From Aquirickettsiella sp049797115 (GTDB lineage Bacteria; Pseudomonadota; Gammaproteobacteria; Diplorickettsiales; Diplorickettsiaceae), in contig JBARFJ010000019.1 in assembly GCA_049797115.1 (NCBI GenBank), forward strand, positions 1 to 64,000: a DNA stretch of 64,000 bases. Direction: 5' to 3'. The stretch's first letter is position 1. Each line of letters starts with the position of its first letter. Below the pieces are notes generated by a model that saw nothing but the letters and a program-made list of their open reading frames with translations, was not told the origin of the DNA and made no database searches. A program made the translations under genes and the position numbers. Of the stretch, positions 7,166 through 18,200 are shown piece by piece.

Positions 7166-10100
7166 CCGTGTTTATAAATCGATCATAGATAAAATTTTAA
7201 GATATGCACTACAAAAAGTGCCAAAAGAGCAATCTAAGTTATTTACTTCTTTTGCTAAACAGTATTATGCCCATACTGATTTAGAAACATTGGAAAGTCG
7301 TTCCGCAGAAAATCTTGCGGCGGCATTAGCTTCTCATTGGAGCCTGATTTACCAGCGTTTACCTGGTCAAGCAAAGATCCAGGTTTATAATCCCAGCCTT
7401 GAAAAAGATGGATGGGAAAGCAAATATAGCATTGTTCAAATCGTTGCCGAGGATAAGCCTTTCTTGGTGGATTCCACTCGAATGGAAATCAATCGACAAG
7501 GGTTTAATATTTTTTTCAGTATTCATTTTGGTAATATAAAATTACGTCGCGATCAACAGGGAAAAGTAATAGAAGTTTTACCCTATGATGCAATTGCCGA
7601 CAAACAAACTGAAGCTTTAATTTACCTGGAAATTGATAAGGAAGGAAATACTGAAACTCTTAATAAGTTGGCTAAAAAGCTAGAAAAGGTATTAGAGCAA
7701 GTTAGTTTAGTTGTAAACGATTGGCCCGAAATGCGATCCAGAATGCAAAGTTGCTTAAAGGAACTGGAACAAAATTCCGCGCCTTATGATCCAGAAGATG
7801 TTGCAGAATCTAAAGACTTTTTAGCTTGGTTGTTGAATAATCATTTTACCTTTTTAGGTTGTCGTGATTATGATTTGAGTAAAGATCATAAGACATTGCG
7901 CATGATCAAAAAATCAGGTTTAGGTGTATTAAGAGATGAAACCAAAAGCAAAGAAGAAAAACCTTTAACAGAATTACCTCCCGAAGCACGTCGTTTAGCT
8001 TTTTCTCCACAAGTACTCGTTATTTCTAAGACCAATAGTAAATCGAGAGTACATCGGTCGGTTTACGCTGATTATATTGGGGTTAAACGTTTTAATGAAC
8101 AAGGAGAATTAATTGGGGAAAGACGCTTTATTGGTCTTTATACTTCGACTGTATATCATAGTGATCCACGTAGCATCCCGTTGATACGGCGTAAGATACA
8201 ATTAATATTACAAAACTCTAATCTACCTTTAAAGGGTCATGCTGGAAAAGCGCTACTAGATATTCTATCCAGTTTACCCCGTGACGACTTATTTCAAGCT
8301 TCAGTCAAAGAACTAACTCAATTAGCGTTAGGTATTTTAAATATACAAGAACAAAGAACGGTACGCTTGTTCGTTAGACAAGATAATTATCGACGCTTTA
8401 TTTCTTGTTTGGTTTATCTGCCAAAAGAGCAATTAAATACTGATCTGCAACGCCAGATGGAAAAGATCTTGGTGCGAGAGTTTTCTGGTATTGAAATTGG
8501 TTTTTCGACATTGTTTGGAGATTCTAATCTAGCACGTATCCATTTTCTAATTCGAACTGATCCTAAGAAAGATTTAGTCTATGATGTTAAAAAAATTGAG
8601 GCGCAACTGATTGAAGTAGCTCGTTCTTGGAAAGAAGAATTACGTCAGGCTTTGATTGAATATTATGGCGAACAAGATGGAGCACGTTTGCTACAAAAAT
8701 ATATGTATGCTTTTCCTAGTGGATATCGTGATACATTTTCTGCAAATATAGCTGTACATGATATTGAACAATTAGAAAGAATCTCATCTGAACATCCTTT
8801 AGAAATGAATTTTTATCCATCTGCAAATGAAAAGGGTGTTCCATTAAGATTTAAGTTATTTCAGGCAGGCAAACCCATTATTTTGTCTGATGCATTGCCA
8901 GTTCTGGAAAATATGGGGTTACGCGTGATGGACGAGTGGCCACAAGAAATTACCTTACCCGATGGTGGTCGCATTTGGATTAATGATTTTGGCGTAAAAC
9001 CTGTTCATATTGATGATGTAGATGTTTCACAGGTAAAAGAAATTTTTCAAGAAGCTTTTAGCAAGATATGGTCTGGAGAAGTAGAAAATGATGGCTTTAA
9101 TCGCTTAATATTGGCTGGCCAGTTAACTTGGCGAGAGGTTTCTATATTAAGAGCTTACACTAAATATCTTCGTCAAATCGGTGTGCCATTTAGTCAAGCT
9201 TATGTAGAAACGGTGGTATCGCGTAATGCAGGTATTGCTAAAATTTTAGTTAAACTATTTAAATATTATTTTGACCCTAGCCGCCAAGATGAGTCGGGAA
9301 GTGTGACGGCTAGTTTGGAAAAAAGTTTACATACCGCTTTGGATGCAGTCGTTAGCCTAGACGAAGATCGCATTTTGCGAAACTTATTTGAAGTCATTCG
9401 AGCTACTTTGCGAACTAATTACTATCAGAGCGATGCTCAGAACAAACCCAAACCTTGGTTGGCACTAAAATTAAATCCTAGTCAAATAATGGATTTACCA
9501 TTGCCAAGGCCTATGTATGAAATTTTTGTGTACTCACCACGTGTCGAGGCGGTTCATTTAAGAGCTGCGAAGGTGGCCCGTGGGGGCATTCGTTGGTCAG
9601 ATCGAAGAGAAGATTTTCGAACCGAAATATTAGGTTTAATGAAGGCTCAGCAGGTAAAAAATGCTGTAATAGTTCCTGCAGGTGCCAAAGGTGGTTTTGT
9701 ATGTAAACAATTACCGGAAAATGCTGATCGTGAAGCAGTGATGAATGAAGTGGTTCTTTGCTATCAAACTTTTATGCGCGGTTTATTAGACTTAACCGAT
9801 AATTTACAAAATAATGTTGTCATACATCCCGAAAATGTAGTGCGATACGATGAAGAAGATCCTTATTTGGTCGTGGCGGCTGATAAAGGTACGGCAAGTT
9901 TTTCAGATATTGCCAATGCAATTTCAGCTGAATATAACTTTTGGCTAGGCGATGCATTCGCTTCTGGCGGTAGCGTAGGTTATGATCATAAAAAAATGGG
10001 GATTACCGCTCGCGGTGCGTGGGAATCTGTTAGAAGGCATTGTAGAGCATTAGGTTTAAATCCTGATAAAGATGATTTTAGCGTTGTTGGTATTGGTGAC

Positions 10101-12005
10101 ATGTCAGGTGATGTTTTTGGCAATGGGATGCTTCTATCTCATCATATTAAGCTTGTTGCCGCATTTAATCACATGCATATATTTCTCGATCCTAACCCAG
10201 ATCCAGAAAAAAGTTTTCAAGAACGAAAACGCTTATTTAATTTACCGCGTTCTACTTGGCAGGATTACAATGCCAGTTTAATTTCTAAAGGTGGTGGTAT
10301 TTTTCTACGTTCACAAAAATCTATTGTATTGTCTAGCGAGATAAAAAAATTATTAGGTATTAATCAAGATTCCATTGCGCCCGATGGATTAATTCGAGCC
10401 ATATTAAAAGCCAGTGTCGATTTATTATGGAATGGCGGTATTGGTACTTATGTTAAGGCATCGAGCGAAAGAAATGCAGATGTTGGCGATAGAACTAACG
10501 ATAATTTACGTATTGATGCTAAAGAATTACGTTGTCGCATTGTAGCGGAGGGAGGAAACCTTGGTTTAACGCAGTTGGGTCGTGTTGAATATGCTTTAAA
10601 TAATGGTTTAATTTATACTGACTTTATAGATAACTCGGCCGGTGTAGATTGCTCGGATCATGAGGTTAATTGTAAGATTTTATTGAACGCGGTAGTGGCA
10701 GCCGGTGAAATGACTTTTGAACAACGGAATGCCTTATTAGCTGAGATGACTGATGAAATTGCTAAGCTTGTTCTTTATGATAATTATTGTCAAACACGTA
10801 CCATTAGTTTAGCGGCTATGCATGCTCAGCAAGAATTAGAATTTCATCGTCGTTATATTCAAGAATTAGAACGTCACGGTAAATTAGATCGGGCATTAGA
10901 ATTTCTTCCAGATGAAAAGGCTTTATTAGAAAGGAAGGCATTGGGTAAAGGCTTAACGAGTCCTGAAATTGCTGTATTACTTGCCTATACAAAAATGTGG
11001 GTAAAAGCTGAATTACTGGAAAAACATTCTTTAGAAGAAGATTATTTAAAGCGTGTTTTGGAGTCTGCATTTCCAAAACCCTTGCGTGGTCGTTTCTCTA
11101 AATTTATGCAGCAACATAGTTTACGCCGCGAAATTATTGCAACTAAGATTAGTAATGCCATGGTTAACGACATGGGTATTACATTTGTTTTTCGCTTAAA
11201 GACCGAAATTGGTGCCGATATTGCTTCTATTGCACGTGCTTATGCGATTGCCCATCACGTATTTGGCTTTTCTGAGCTACTCGGAATTGCAGAAAGCTTA
11301 AGTGATGATGTAGCCCCTGCTACTCGTTACGCTATTATGCGTCAATTTAATCGGTTGATACGGCGTGCAACTCGATGGTTTATCTACAACTATAAAGATC
11401 AATTAACCGATATACTAGGGATGGTCGATCGATTTAAACAATCTATTATCTCGTTGAATAAAAACTTACCTAATTTACTAATTGGTGAAGAACGAGAACA
11501 CTGGGAAAGGAATGTAAAAGAGCTAATTGAAGCAGGTATATCAGAAGCTATAGCTAAGCGTATTGCCAATGTGGATCATGAATATGCTTTATTAGATATT
11601 ATTGATGCGTCGCAGAAAAATAATTTGGCTTTACAAGATGTAGCCGAGTTGTATTTTATGGTGGGTGAAAGATTCGGATTTACCTGGTTGCGATCCCAGA
11701 TTATGAAGATAACGATTGAAACCTTATGGGATAATTTAGCTAGAGTGATCTTATTGGATGATCTAGATGCCCAACAACGACGTTTAACCGTTATTATTTT
11801 ACAATGTGTTATCGATAAACAAGGTAATAACGAAATCTGCTTAGAGCAATGGGAAACAGAAAATCAAGATTTTATTCAACGTTGGGAACAATTTTTAGCG
11901 GATTTACGTAGCACTGGCGAATTGAAATTAATGATGTTTTCAGTAGTGATCCGAGAATTAGTTAGCATGGTTAATGCTTCAAATCTTTCTAAAATAACAA
12001 ACTAG
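7149..12005 (+). CDS. gdhB: NAD-specific glutamate dehydrogenase, large (~180 kDa) class
   Basis: Catalyses the NAD-dependent oxidative deamination of glutamate to 2-oxoglutarate and ammonia. At 1618 residues it is the usual length for the giant bacterial GDH. The N-terminal half holds ACT-like regulatory modules. The catalytic core is recognisable from about residue 790: VHLRAAKVARGGIRWSDRREDFRTEILGLMKAQQVKNAVIVPAGAKGGF, with the catalytic Lys in that block. It is followed by the dinucleotide-binding region (VVGIGDMSGDVFGNGML and RIVAEGGNLGLTQLGR). The long helical C-terminal domain is intact. A strong terminator overlaps the stop codon. Amino-acid-based carbon use fits an intracellular lifestyle. 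Confidence 0.95.
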   Translation: MNNLTNRVYKSIIDKILRYALQKVPKEQSKLFTSFAKQYYAHTDLETLESRSAENLAAALASHWSLIYQRLPGQAKIQVYNPSLEKDGWESKYSIVQIVAEDKPFLVDSTRMEINRQGFNIFFSIHFGNIKLRRDQQGKVIEVLPYDAIADKQTEALIYLEIDKEGNTETLNKLAKKLEKVLEQVSLVVNDWPEMRSRMQSCLKELEQNSAPYDPEDVAESKDFLAWLLNNHFTFLGCRDYDLSKDHKTLRMIKKSGLGVLRDETKSKEEKPLTELPPEARRLAFSPQVLVISKTNSKSRVHRSVYADYIGVKRFNEQGELIGERRFIGLYTSTVYHSDPRSIPLIRRKIQLILQNSNLPLKGHAGKALLDILSSLPRDDLFQASVKELTQLALGILNIQEQRTVRLFVRQDNYRRFISCLVYLPKEQLNTDLQRQMEKILVREFSGIEIGFSTLFGDSNLARIHFLIRTDPKKDLVYDVKKIEAQLIEVARSWKEELRQALIEYYGEQDGARLLQKYMYAFPSGYRDTFSANIAVHDIEQLERISSEHPLEMNFYPSANEKGVPLRFKLFQAGKPIILSDALPVLENMGLRVMDEWPQEITLPDGGRIWINDFGVKPVHIDDVDVSQVKEIFQEAFSKIWSGEVENDGFNRLILAGQLTWREVSILRAYTKYLRQIGVPFSQAYVETVVSRNAGIAKILVKLFKYYFDPSRQDESGSVTASLEKSLHTALDAVVSLDEDRILRNLFEVIRATLRTNYYQSDAQNKPKPWLALKLNPSQIMDLPLPRPMYEIFVYSPRVEAVHLRAAKVARGGIRWSDRREDFRTEILGLMKAQQVKNAVIVPAGAKGGFVCKQLPENADREAVMNEVVLCYQTFMRGLLDLTDNLQNNVVIHPENVVRYDEEDPYLVVAADKGTASFSDIANAISAEYNFWLGDAFASGGSVGYDHKKMGITARGAWESVRRHCRALGLNPDKDDFSVVGIGDMSGDVFGNGMLLSHHIKLVAAFNHMHIFLDPNPDPEKSFQERKRLFNLPRSTWQDYNASLISKGGGIFLRSQKSIVLSSEIKKLLGINQDSIAPDGLIRAILKASVDLLWNGGIGTYVKASSERNADVGDRTNDNLRIDAKELRCRIVAEGGNLGLTQLGRVEYALNNGLIYTDFIDNSAGVDCSDHEVNCKILLNAVVAAGEMTFEQRNALLAEMTDEIAKLVLYDNYCQTRTISLAAMHAQQELEFHRRYIQELERHGKLDRALEFLPDEKALLERKALGKGLTSPEIAVLLAYTKMWVKAELLEKHSLEEDYLKRVLESAFPKPLRGRFSKFMQQHSLRREIIATKISNAMVNDMGITFVFRLKTEIGADIASIARAYAIAHHVFGFSELLGIAESLSDDVAPATRYAIMRQFNRLIRRATRWFIYNYKDQLTDILGMVDRFKQSIISLNKNLPNLLIGEEREHWERNVKELIEAGISEAIAKRIANVDHEYALLDIIDASQKNNLALQDVAELYFMVGERFGFTWLRSQIMKITIETLWDNLARVILLDDLDAQQRRLTVIILQCVIDKQGNNEICLEQWETENQDFIQRWEQFLADLRSTGELKLMMFSVVIRELVSMVNASNLSKITN

Positions 12006-12022
12006 ATAAAATCTAGTTTGTT
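11996..12022 (+). terminator. Stem-loop terminator overlapping the gdh stop codon
   Basis: A perfect 12-bp inverted repeat (AACAAACTAGAT, loop AAA, ATCTAGTTTGTT) includes the TAG stop of gdh and runs into a pyrimidine-rich, T-rich tract. It separates gdh from the AT-rich megasynthase block. Confidence 0.8.
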
Positions 12023-12221
12023 CTCCTTATCTTTTGTTCTTTCTTTTCTTAATTAATAAAAAATTTTTTTAATTAATTTATTTTAAATTTAAAAATTATT
12101 TTTTTATTTAAATTAATATTTTACACTTTATATAATTTATTTTTTAAAATACTTTTAATATGTTAAAAATGGTAATATAATTTACCTGTGTGGATTCTTA
12201 CAATAAAAAAGGAATAAAAAA

Positions 12222-15200
12222 ATGTTAATTCTCTCTACATTTAATTCGGACTATCTTCAATCTCCCTTACAATCTTTTCTTGATAATTTTAGTTCAGAAC
12301 GAATCGATATAAAATATACTGATACTAATTTAGAGATAAGTCTTGCGCAAATACTTTCAAGTGAAGAAAAAAATCAAACGATCATTATTTCCTTTAGAGT
12401 AATAGATTTAATTTATCTAATAGATGATAACAAAAAAATAGATACCTTAAATTTAAAAGAGAAAATAAATGAACTTATTAAACAAATTACTGAATTAAAA
12501 AAAATTAAAAAGGAAGCGCTCATAGTTAATTTATGCCCAAGCCCAGCGTTTTTTTATAATAATAATTCAGAAATGATGAATTTTGAAAATTATTTTTTGA
12601 AAGAAATGCAGATTAAAATGATCCATACGCTATCAGAATCAGATATTAATCAGCATTATAGGCTCAATAATTTTGAAAACAAAATAGAATATAAGACGCG
12701 CATACCCTATAATTTTGAATTTTATATGGGATTGGCTTGTTTAATAGCAAGAAAATTACATTGCATTAAACAAATTCCTTATAAAGTTATAGTTGTAGAT
12801 TGTGATAATACCTTATGGACAGGAGTAGCAGGCGATGTAGGGCCTGAAAATATTAAATTTGAGGAACATAATTTAGCTTTACAAAAATTTTTAGTTAAAC
12901 AAAAAGAGCAAGGAGTATTCATTTGCTTATCTAGCAAAAACGAAGAAGAAACTGTAGACAATGTCTTTTCTTTAAGAAAAGATGAAATGATATTAAAAAA
13001 GTCTGACATAGCGTTTCAAGTAATTAATCGAGATATAAAATCGAATAGTATCAAAACAATTTTGAAGAAATTAAAACTTATTAATGCAAAAAACGCCATG
13101 TTTATTGATGATTCTGAAAGAGAAATTGATGAAGTGGGCCAAAATTTGCCAGAAATTTTCTGTGTTCATATGCCACAAAAAATTGATGAATTTAATAAAA
13201 ATTGGGCTTTCGATGTTAATGAGTATATGTCTATTACACAGACAGATAAAGATAGATTGAAATTAGTTGAGCAAGAAGAAGCTTTGCAACCTATGTTATC
13301 TCAATATAACGATCCTATCGATAGGCTTAAGGCTCGACGTAAGGTGCTTCCTTTAGTGATTAGTAAAGTAAAAAAAGAAGATGAAGACAAAATAGCAAGA
13401 ATTGAGCAAATTCCAAAAAGAACTAATCAATTTAATTTATTCCCTTTTTCCGATTTTCCAGAAAAAGATTGGAACTTAGGAAATTTGATTGAAAATAATG
13501 AAATAGATTGTTTTATTGCAACGATTCAAAATAAATCAATTTTTGTCGAAAAAAAAAGTGATGATGCGAATTTAGTTAGCGAAGATATAACTGCTTTAGC
13601 AGTTTGTAAATCTTATAATGACCATTTATTAGTAAATGGTTTTTTTGTAAGTTGTAGAAATACAGGCTTAGAGGTTGAATATGCTCTTGCAAAACATATT
13701 GCTATGCATGCAGAATCGAAAAATTTAAATAAAATTAAATTTAAATTTAAAAAAACTGGAATCAATAAGCTAGCAGAAACTTTTATAGATATTCTGTGTC
13801 AAGAAACAAATAAAAATTCTATAGTTAGACTCTTATTAAGACATATCAAAAAGAACTCATTAATAGAATCTTTTCTTGTGTATTTTTTTAAAAAAATTCA
13901 AGTTTTACCCATTGATTTTAATAAAATATTAAACGAAGAAATGATTTTTAGTTTTTCTACGGATGTCCTGAATCAATTAGATCTCTATATGCTAATGCGT
14001 AAAACCATGGCAGCAAATGCAGTAAATAACGACTCGTCAATTAAAAGAGTAATTAAGGAAAAGGACTTAGAAAACGCTAAGCACTATTTACCAAAACTAC
14101 AAATTGAAACGGGAAATATTCAGTTGTTAGTAGAGAAATTTATGACAGGCCGTCAGGAAACTAGCGATTTAACTGAAATGTTAATTGAACAATTAAAGTT
14201 TCTAATGAGTCAAGAAACATCTAATAAAATATTAGAGATCCCCCTTGATATCCCTTTGGTATTTTTAGGATTAAACTCATTAAAGTTGACTTGTTTAAGT
14301 GGAATTTTGTATAAAAAGCTAGGTGTGAAAGTAGATATTGATAGATTACTCAGCCCAGAAATGACGGTATCTTTTTTATTATTATACATTAATCAGCAGA
14401 AAGATAAACAGGATATTCCTTATAAAGAACCTAAATTATTGGAGCATAACCAAACTTGTTTGAAAATATCTGATCAGGAAAAAAGAATTTTTTCGGCTGA
14501 ACAAAGTGAAGGCGTCACAAATAGTTATAGGTTTCATATGTTAGCCTGTTTTTTGGCTTATGAATTAAACCTTGAACATTTTAAAAGTGCTTATGAAAGA
14601 ATGATACAGTTTTACGATGTTTTTGGTTTTTATTATTCAATCGTTAATGGCCAATTAAAAAAATCTATTTTTTCGCTAGAAAATAGAAAAATTAATTTTT
14701 ATCATGAAGAAATTAACGAAGAAGTTGAATTAATGGACATTATACAAAAAAAAACAAGCAAACCTTTGTCTATGATTGATTCTAATGAACTTATTCGAGT
14801 TTTTATATTTGAAACTAAAACGAATAAAAAATATTATATTTTTTTCCATATACATCATTGTATTTTCGATGCTTTCTCATTAAAGATTTGTTTAGAAACT
14901 TTATCTAAATTTTATAATGATGAATTAAAATCAATTCCTTTCGAATTATCAGGTCCCTTATCCTATCAGGACTTTGTACATTACCAAGATGATAAAATTC
15001 AGAATGAAAGATTTCAACTTGATGCTAGAAAATTTTGGTCTCAACATCTTTCGATATGCGAAAATTCAGTAGAAATTTCCCCTGATAAAGCAATTACTTC
15101 GAGTTTTAAATCAATAACCGAATTGAAGGCTAATCGATATCTTTTTGAAATTTCTCAACGAGATTCTAAAGTATTAAAGTCATTTGCTCGAGAAAATGGA

Positions 15201-18200
15201 GTGACTGTTTATAGTGTAATTATAAGTTTGTTTAGTATTTTAATATCGCACTATACCTATAATGCAAGAATACCTATTATTACAGCTGCTTCAGGAAGAG
15301 ACGCGTTATTTCTTGACACGCCAGGATTTTTTGTAAATTTACTTATTCATGCATTTGATTTAAAAGAAAATAAAACTTTTTGTGATTTTGTTATTGAAAA
15401 TCATAAAAATCTTATTGCTGGAATTAAATTTCAAGATTTTTCTTTTTCAGAGATCCAGAAATTTATTTCACATAATGCATCTCAAACGGTTGCCATTGTT
15501 TTTCAAAATTATGAAATTCCTAAACTTTTATTAAAAAATGAAACTGCAAAATTAGTTGTGCCTAAATCAAGTATCTTAGATATAAGAGAACATTGTCGAT
15601 TTAGTCCGCTTACTCTTTTTGTACAGGAAACTCAGGCGAAATACTCTTTCACTTTTGAATACGCTAAAGCCAAATATTCTGAAGGGTTTATAAAAAGAAT
15701 TTCTAAGAATTTATTATATACAATTAGGGACATTTGTAAAAATCCTAATCAAAGCCTACAAGAGATATCAGTAGTTTGTGATGAAGAACGAGAACAATTA
15801 ACTAGCTTAGGTCAAGGTCCAAAACTTAATTTTTCTGGAAAAATTAGCCTACTCAATAAATTTCAACAAATTGTGGCTAAATATCCTGACAATTTTGCTC
15901 TTTGTGATGATTCAGCATCTCTTACTTATAAGCAGGTTGATCAAAAATCGACCAATTTAGCTCATGCTTTAATTGAGGCGGGTATAAAGCAAGGAAATTA
16001 CGTTGGAATTTTTTTGGATGCTAGTTATTTATTTTTTATAGCGGAACTAGCGGTATTAAAAATTGGTGCAGTTTTTATTCCACTTTCTAAAGAAAACCCC
16101 AATGAGCGGCTTAAATTGAATATTAATGATGCAAAAATTAACTTTTTTATCGTTGATGATAATCGTAAAGGGTTATTTGATACAAATCTTAAGGATGTCT
16201 CATTAATTTCAATTGATTTGGTTAATAATTCTTGTAACTTAAATAAAAAACTACCTTTATTAAATGAAAGCACGGATGAATTTTGTGTTCTTTATACATC
16301 AGGATCCACAGGTATTCCAAAAGGAGTGATTTTGCAGGAAAAAGGAATTTTTCGTGTAGTTGAGTCACCCAATTTTATAGAGGTTTTGCCTGGGGATAGG
16401 ATGGCTCAAACTGCAAAACAAGTGTTTGATGCTGCGCAATTGGAGTGTTGGTTAGCATGGAATCATGGTGCTAGTTTAGTAATTTTTGATAAAGAAACTA
16501 TTTTAGATATAAATTTGTTTCGAAATAAATTAATTACAGAAAAAATTACACACATGTGGCTAACGGCCGGATTGTTTGACTTTTATTCTAATACTCAATC
16601 TGATATTTTTAAAAACTTAAGATATTTAATGGTGGGTGGTGATGTTGTACATAAAGATACAGTCTTAAAAGTTTTAAATTTTTCTGAAGCTTGTACTATT
16701 ATAAATGGGTATGGGCCTACCGAAGCGAGCATATTTGTATTGACCCATATTTTTAATAAACAAACCATCAATAATTTTAATACAACGCTTATTGGTTCGC
16801 CTATACATGAAACAATTGTTGAAGTATTAACGCCATTTGGAACTCCAGCTCCATTAGGTGGTATTGGCGAGTTGGTTGTAAGAGGAGAGGGTGTAGCAAA
16901 GGGTTATTTAAATTCTTCATTAAATAAAGATCGATTTATTGAGAAGTCAGGTCAAAGAACCTATCAAACTGGAGATTTAGTTAAGTACACCCTAGAAGAT
17001 TCACAATTAATGTTTATGGGGCGAGCGAACGAAGATCAGATTAAAATTAATGGAAATCTTGTTGCATTAGCTGAAGTTAGAAATTGTTTATCACGACATC
17101 CAAATATTAAACAGGTTGAGGTCTTAGTTAAAAATATAGATCGAAATAATCGTTTAGTTGCGTACTACACTTTGAAATCTAAAAATATAGAATGCATAAA
17201 ATTGTTTAACAAGGAACTCCGTTTATATCTTAGTAATAGATTACCTGCTTATATGCTTCCTTCGTTTTATATTAAGATCGATAATTTCATACTTAATTCT
17301 AATGGAAAATTAGATAAAGCACAGTTTCAAAAGCTTGAGTTAGGATTGATCGATAATTATTTAGAAGAGATTCTTCCCAAAACCTTTTATGGAGAAGAGT
17401 TATTAAAAATTGTAAAGGTTACATTAAAGAATTTTCCAAATAATATAAAGGCCGATTTGTTTGATTATGGTTGTGATTCTATTAATGTATATGAAATAAT
17501 TAATAAAATTAATTGTAAATTTAACTCGGAATTTAAAAAGAGGAGTAAATCAAAATTTCAAAATGACTTTAAAAGTTATTTGAGTAAAAAAAATTTTGAG
17601 GCCAAAGATTTATATGAAAAACGTACTATCCAAGAATTGGAAAATTTATTGGTTGATAAACTAAATAATAAAAATGAAAAAAAATTATTGAGAATATTGA
17701 AAGATGGAGATAGTAATCTACCTTCTATTGTATTTATACATCCTGCGGGAGGCGGTATAAGTTGTTTTGATGAATTAATAGGAAAAATAAAGGTTGATAA
17801 CATTTGCTATGGCATTGAAGATCCCCTATTAGAAAGCAGTCAGCTAAAATTATTATCTATGGAACAAATGGCACAAAACTATCTTTCTATCATATTGGAT
17901 GGAATACCAGGATCTTTTATTTTAGCAGGGTATTCCTTCGGAGGTATGTTAGCATTAGAAATGGCTGCGCAATATGAGTCTATATCAGAAAATGATTATT
18001 TATTAGAAGTATTTTTATTCGATACGTGGGTAGTTTCTTGTGCTAATGAAGAAATTAAAATTAAATTAAAACATGATGTTTTAATTTATTGTGCTGAACA
18101 AAGAAAGCAGGCAAATGTTAATGATGGTTCACGTGAAATGCTTACTTTATTGGAGGAACTATGTGAACACCATCAAACGATAGGATTTGAATTTAAACCA

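Noticed and set aside
12023..12221. Specific promoter for the megasynthase
   Set aside because: Several TATAAT-like hexamers exist in this extremely AT-rich leader, but none has a credible -35 at 16-18 nt, so no single promoter can be chosen by eye.
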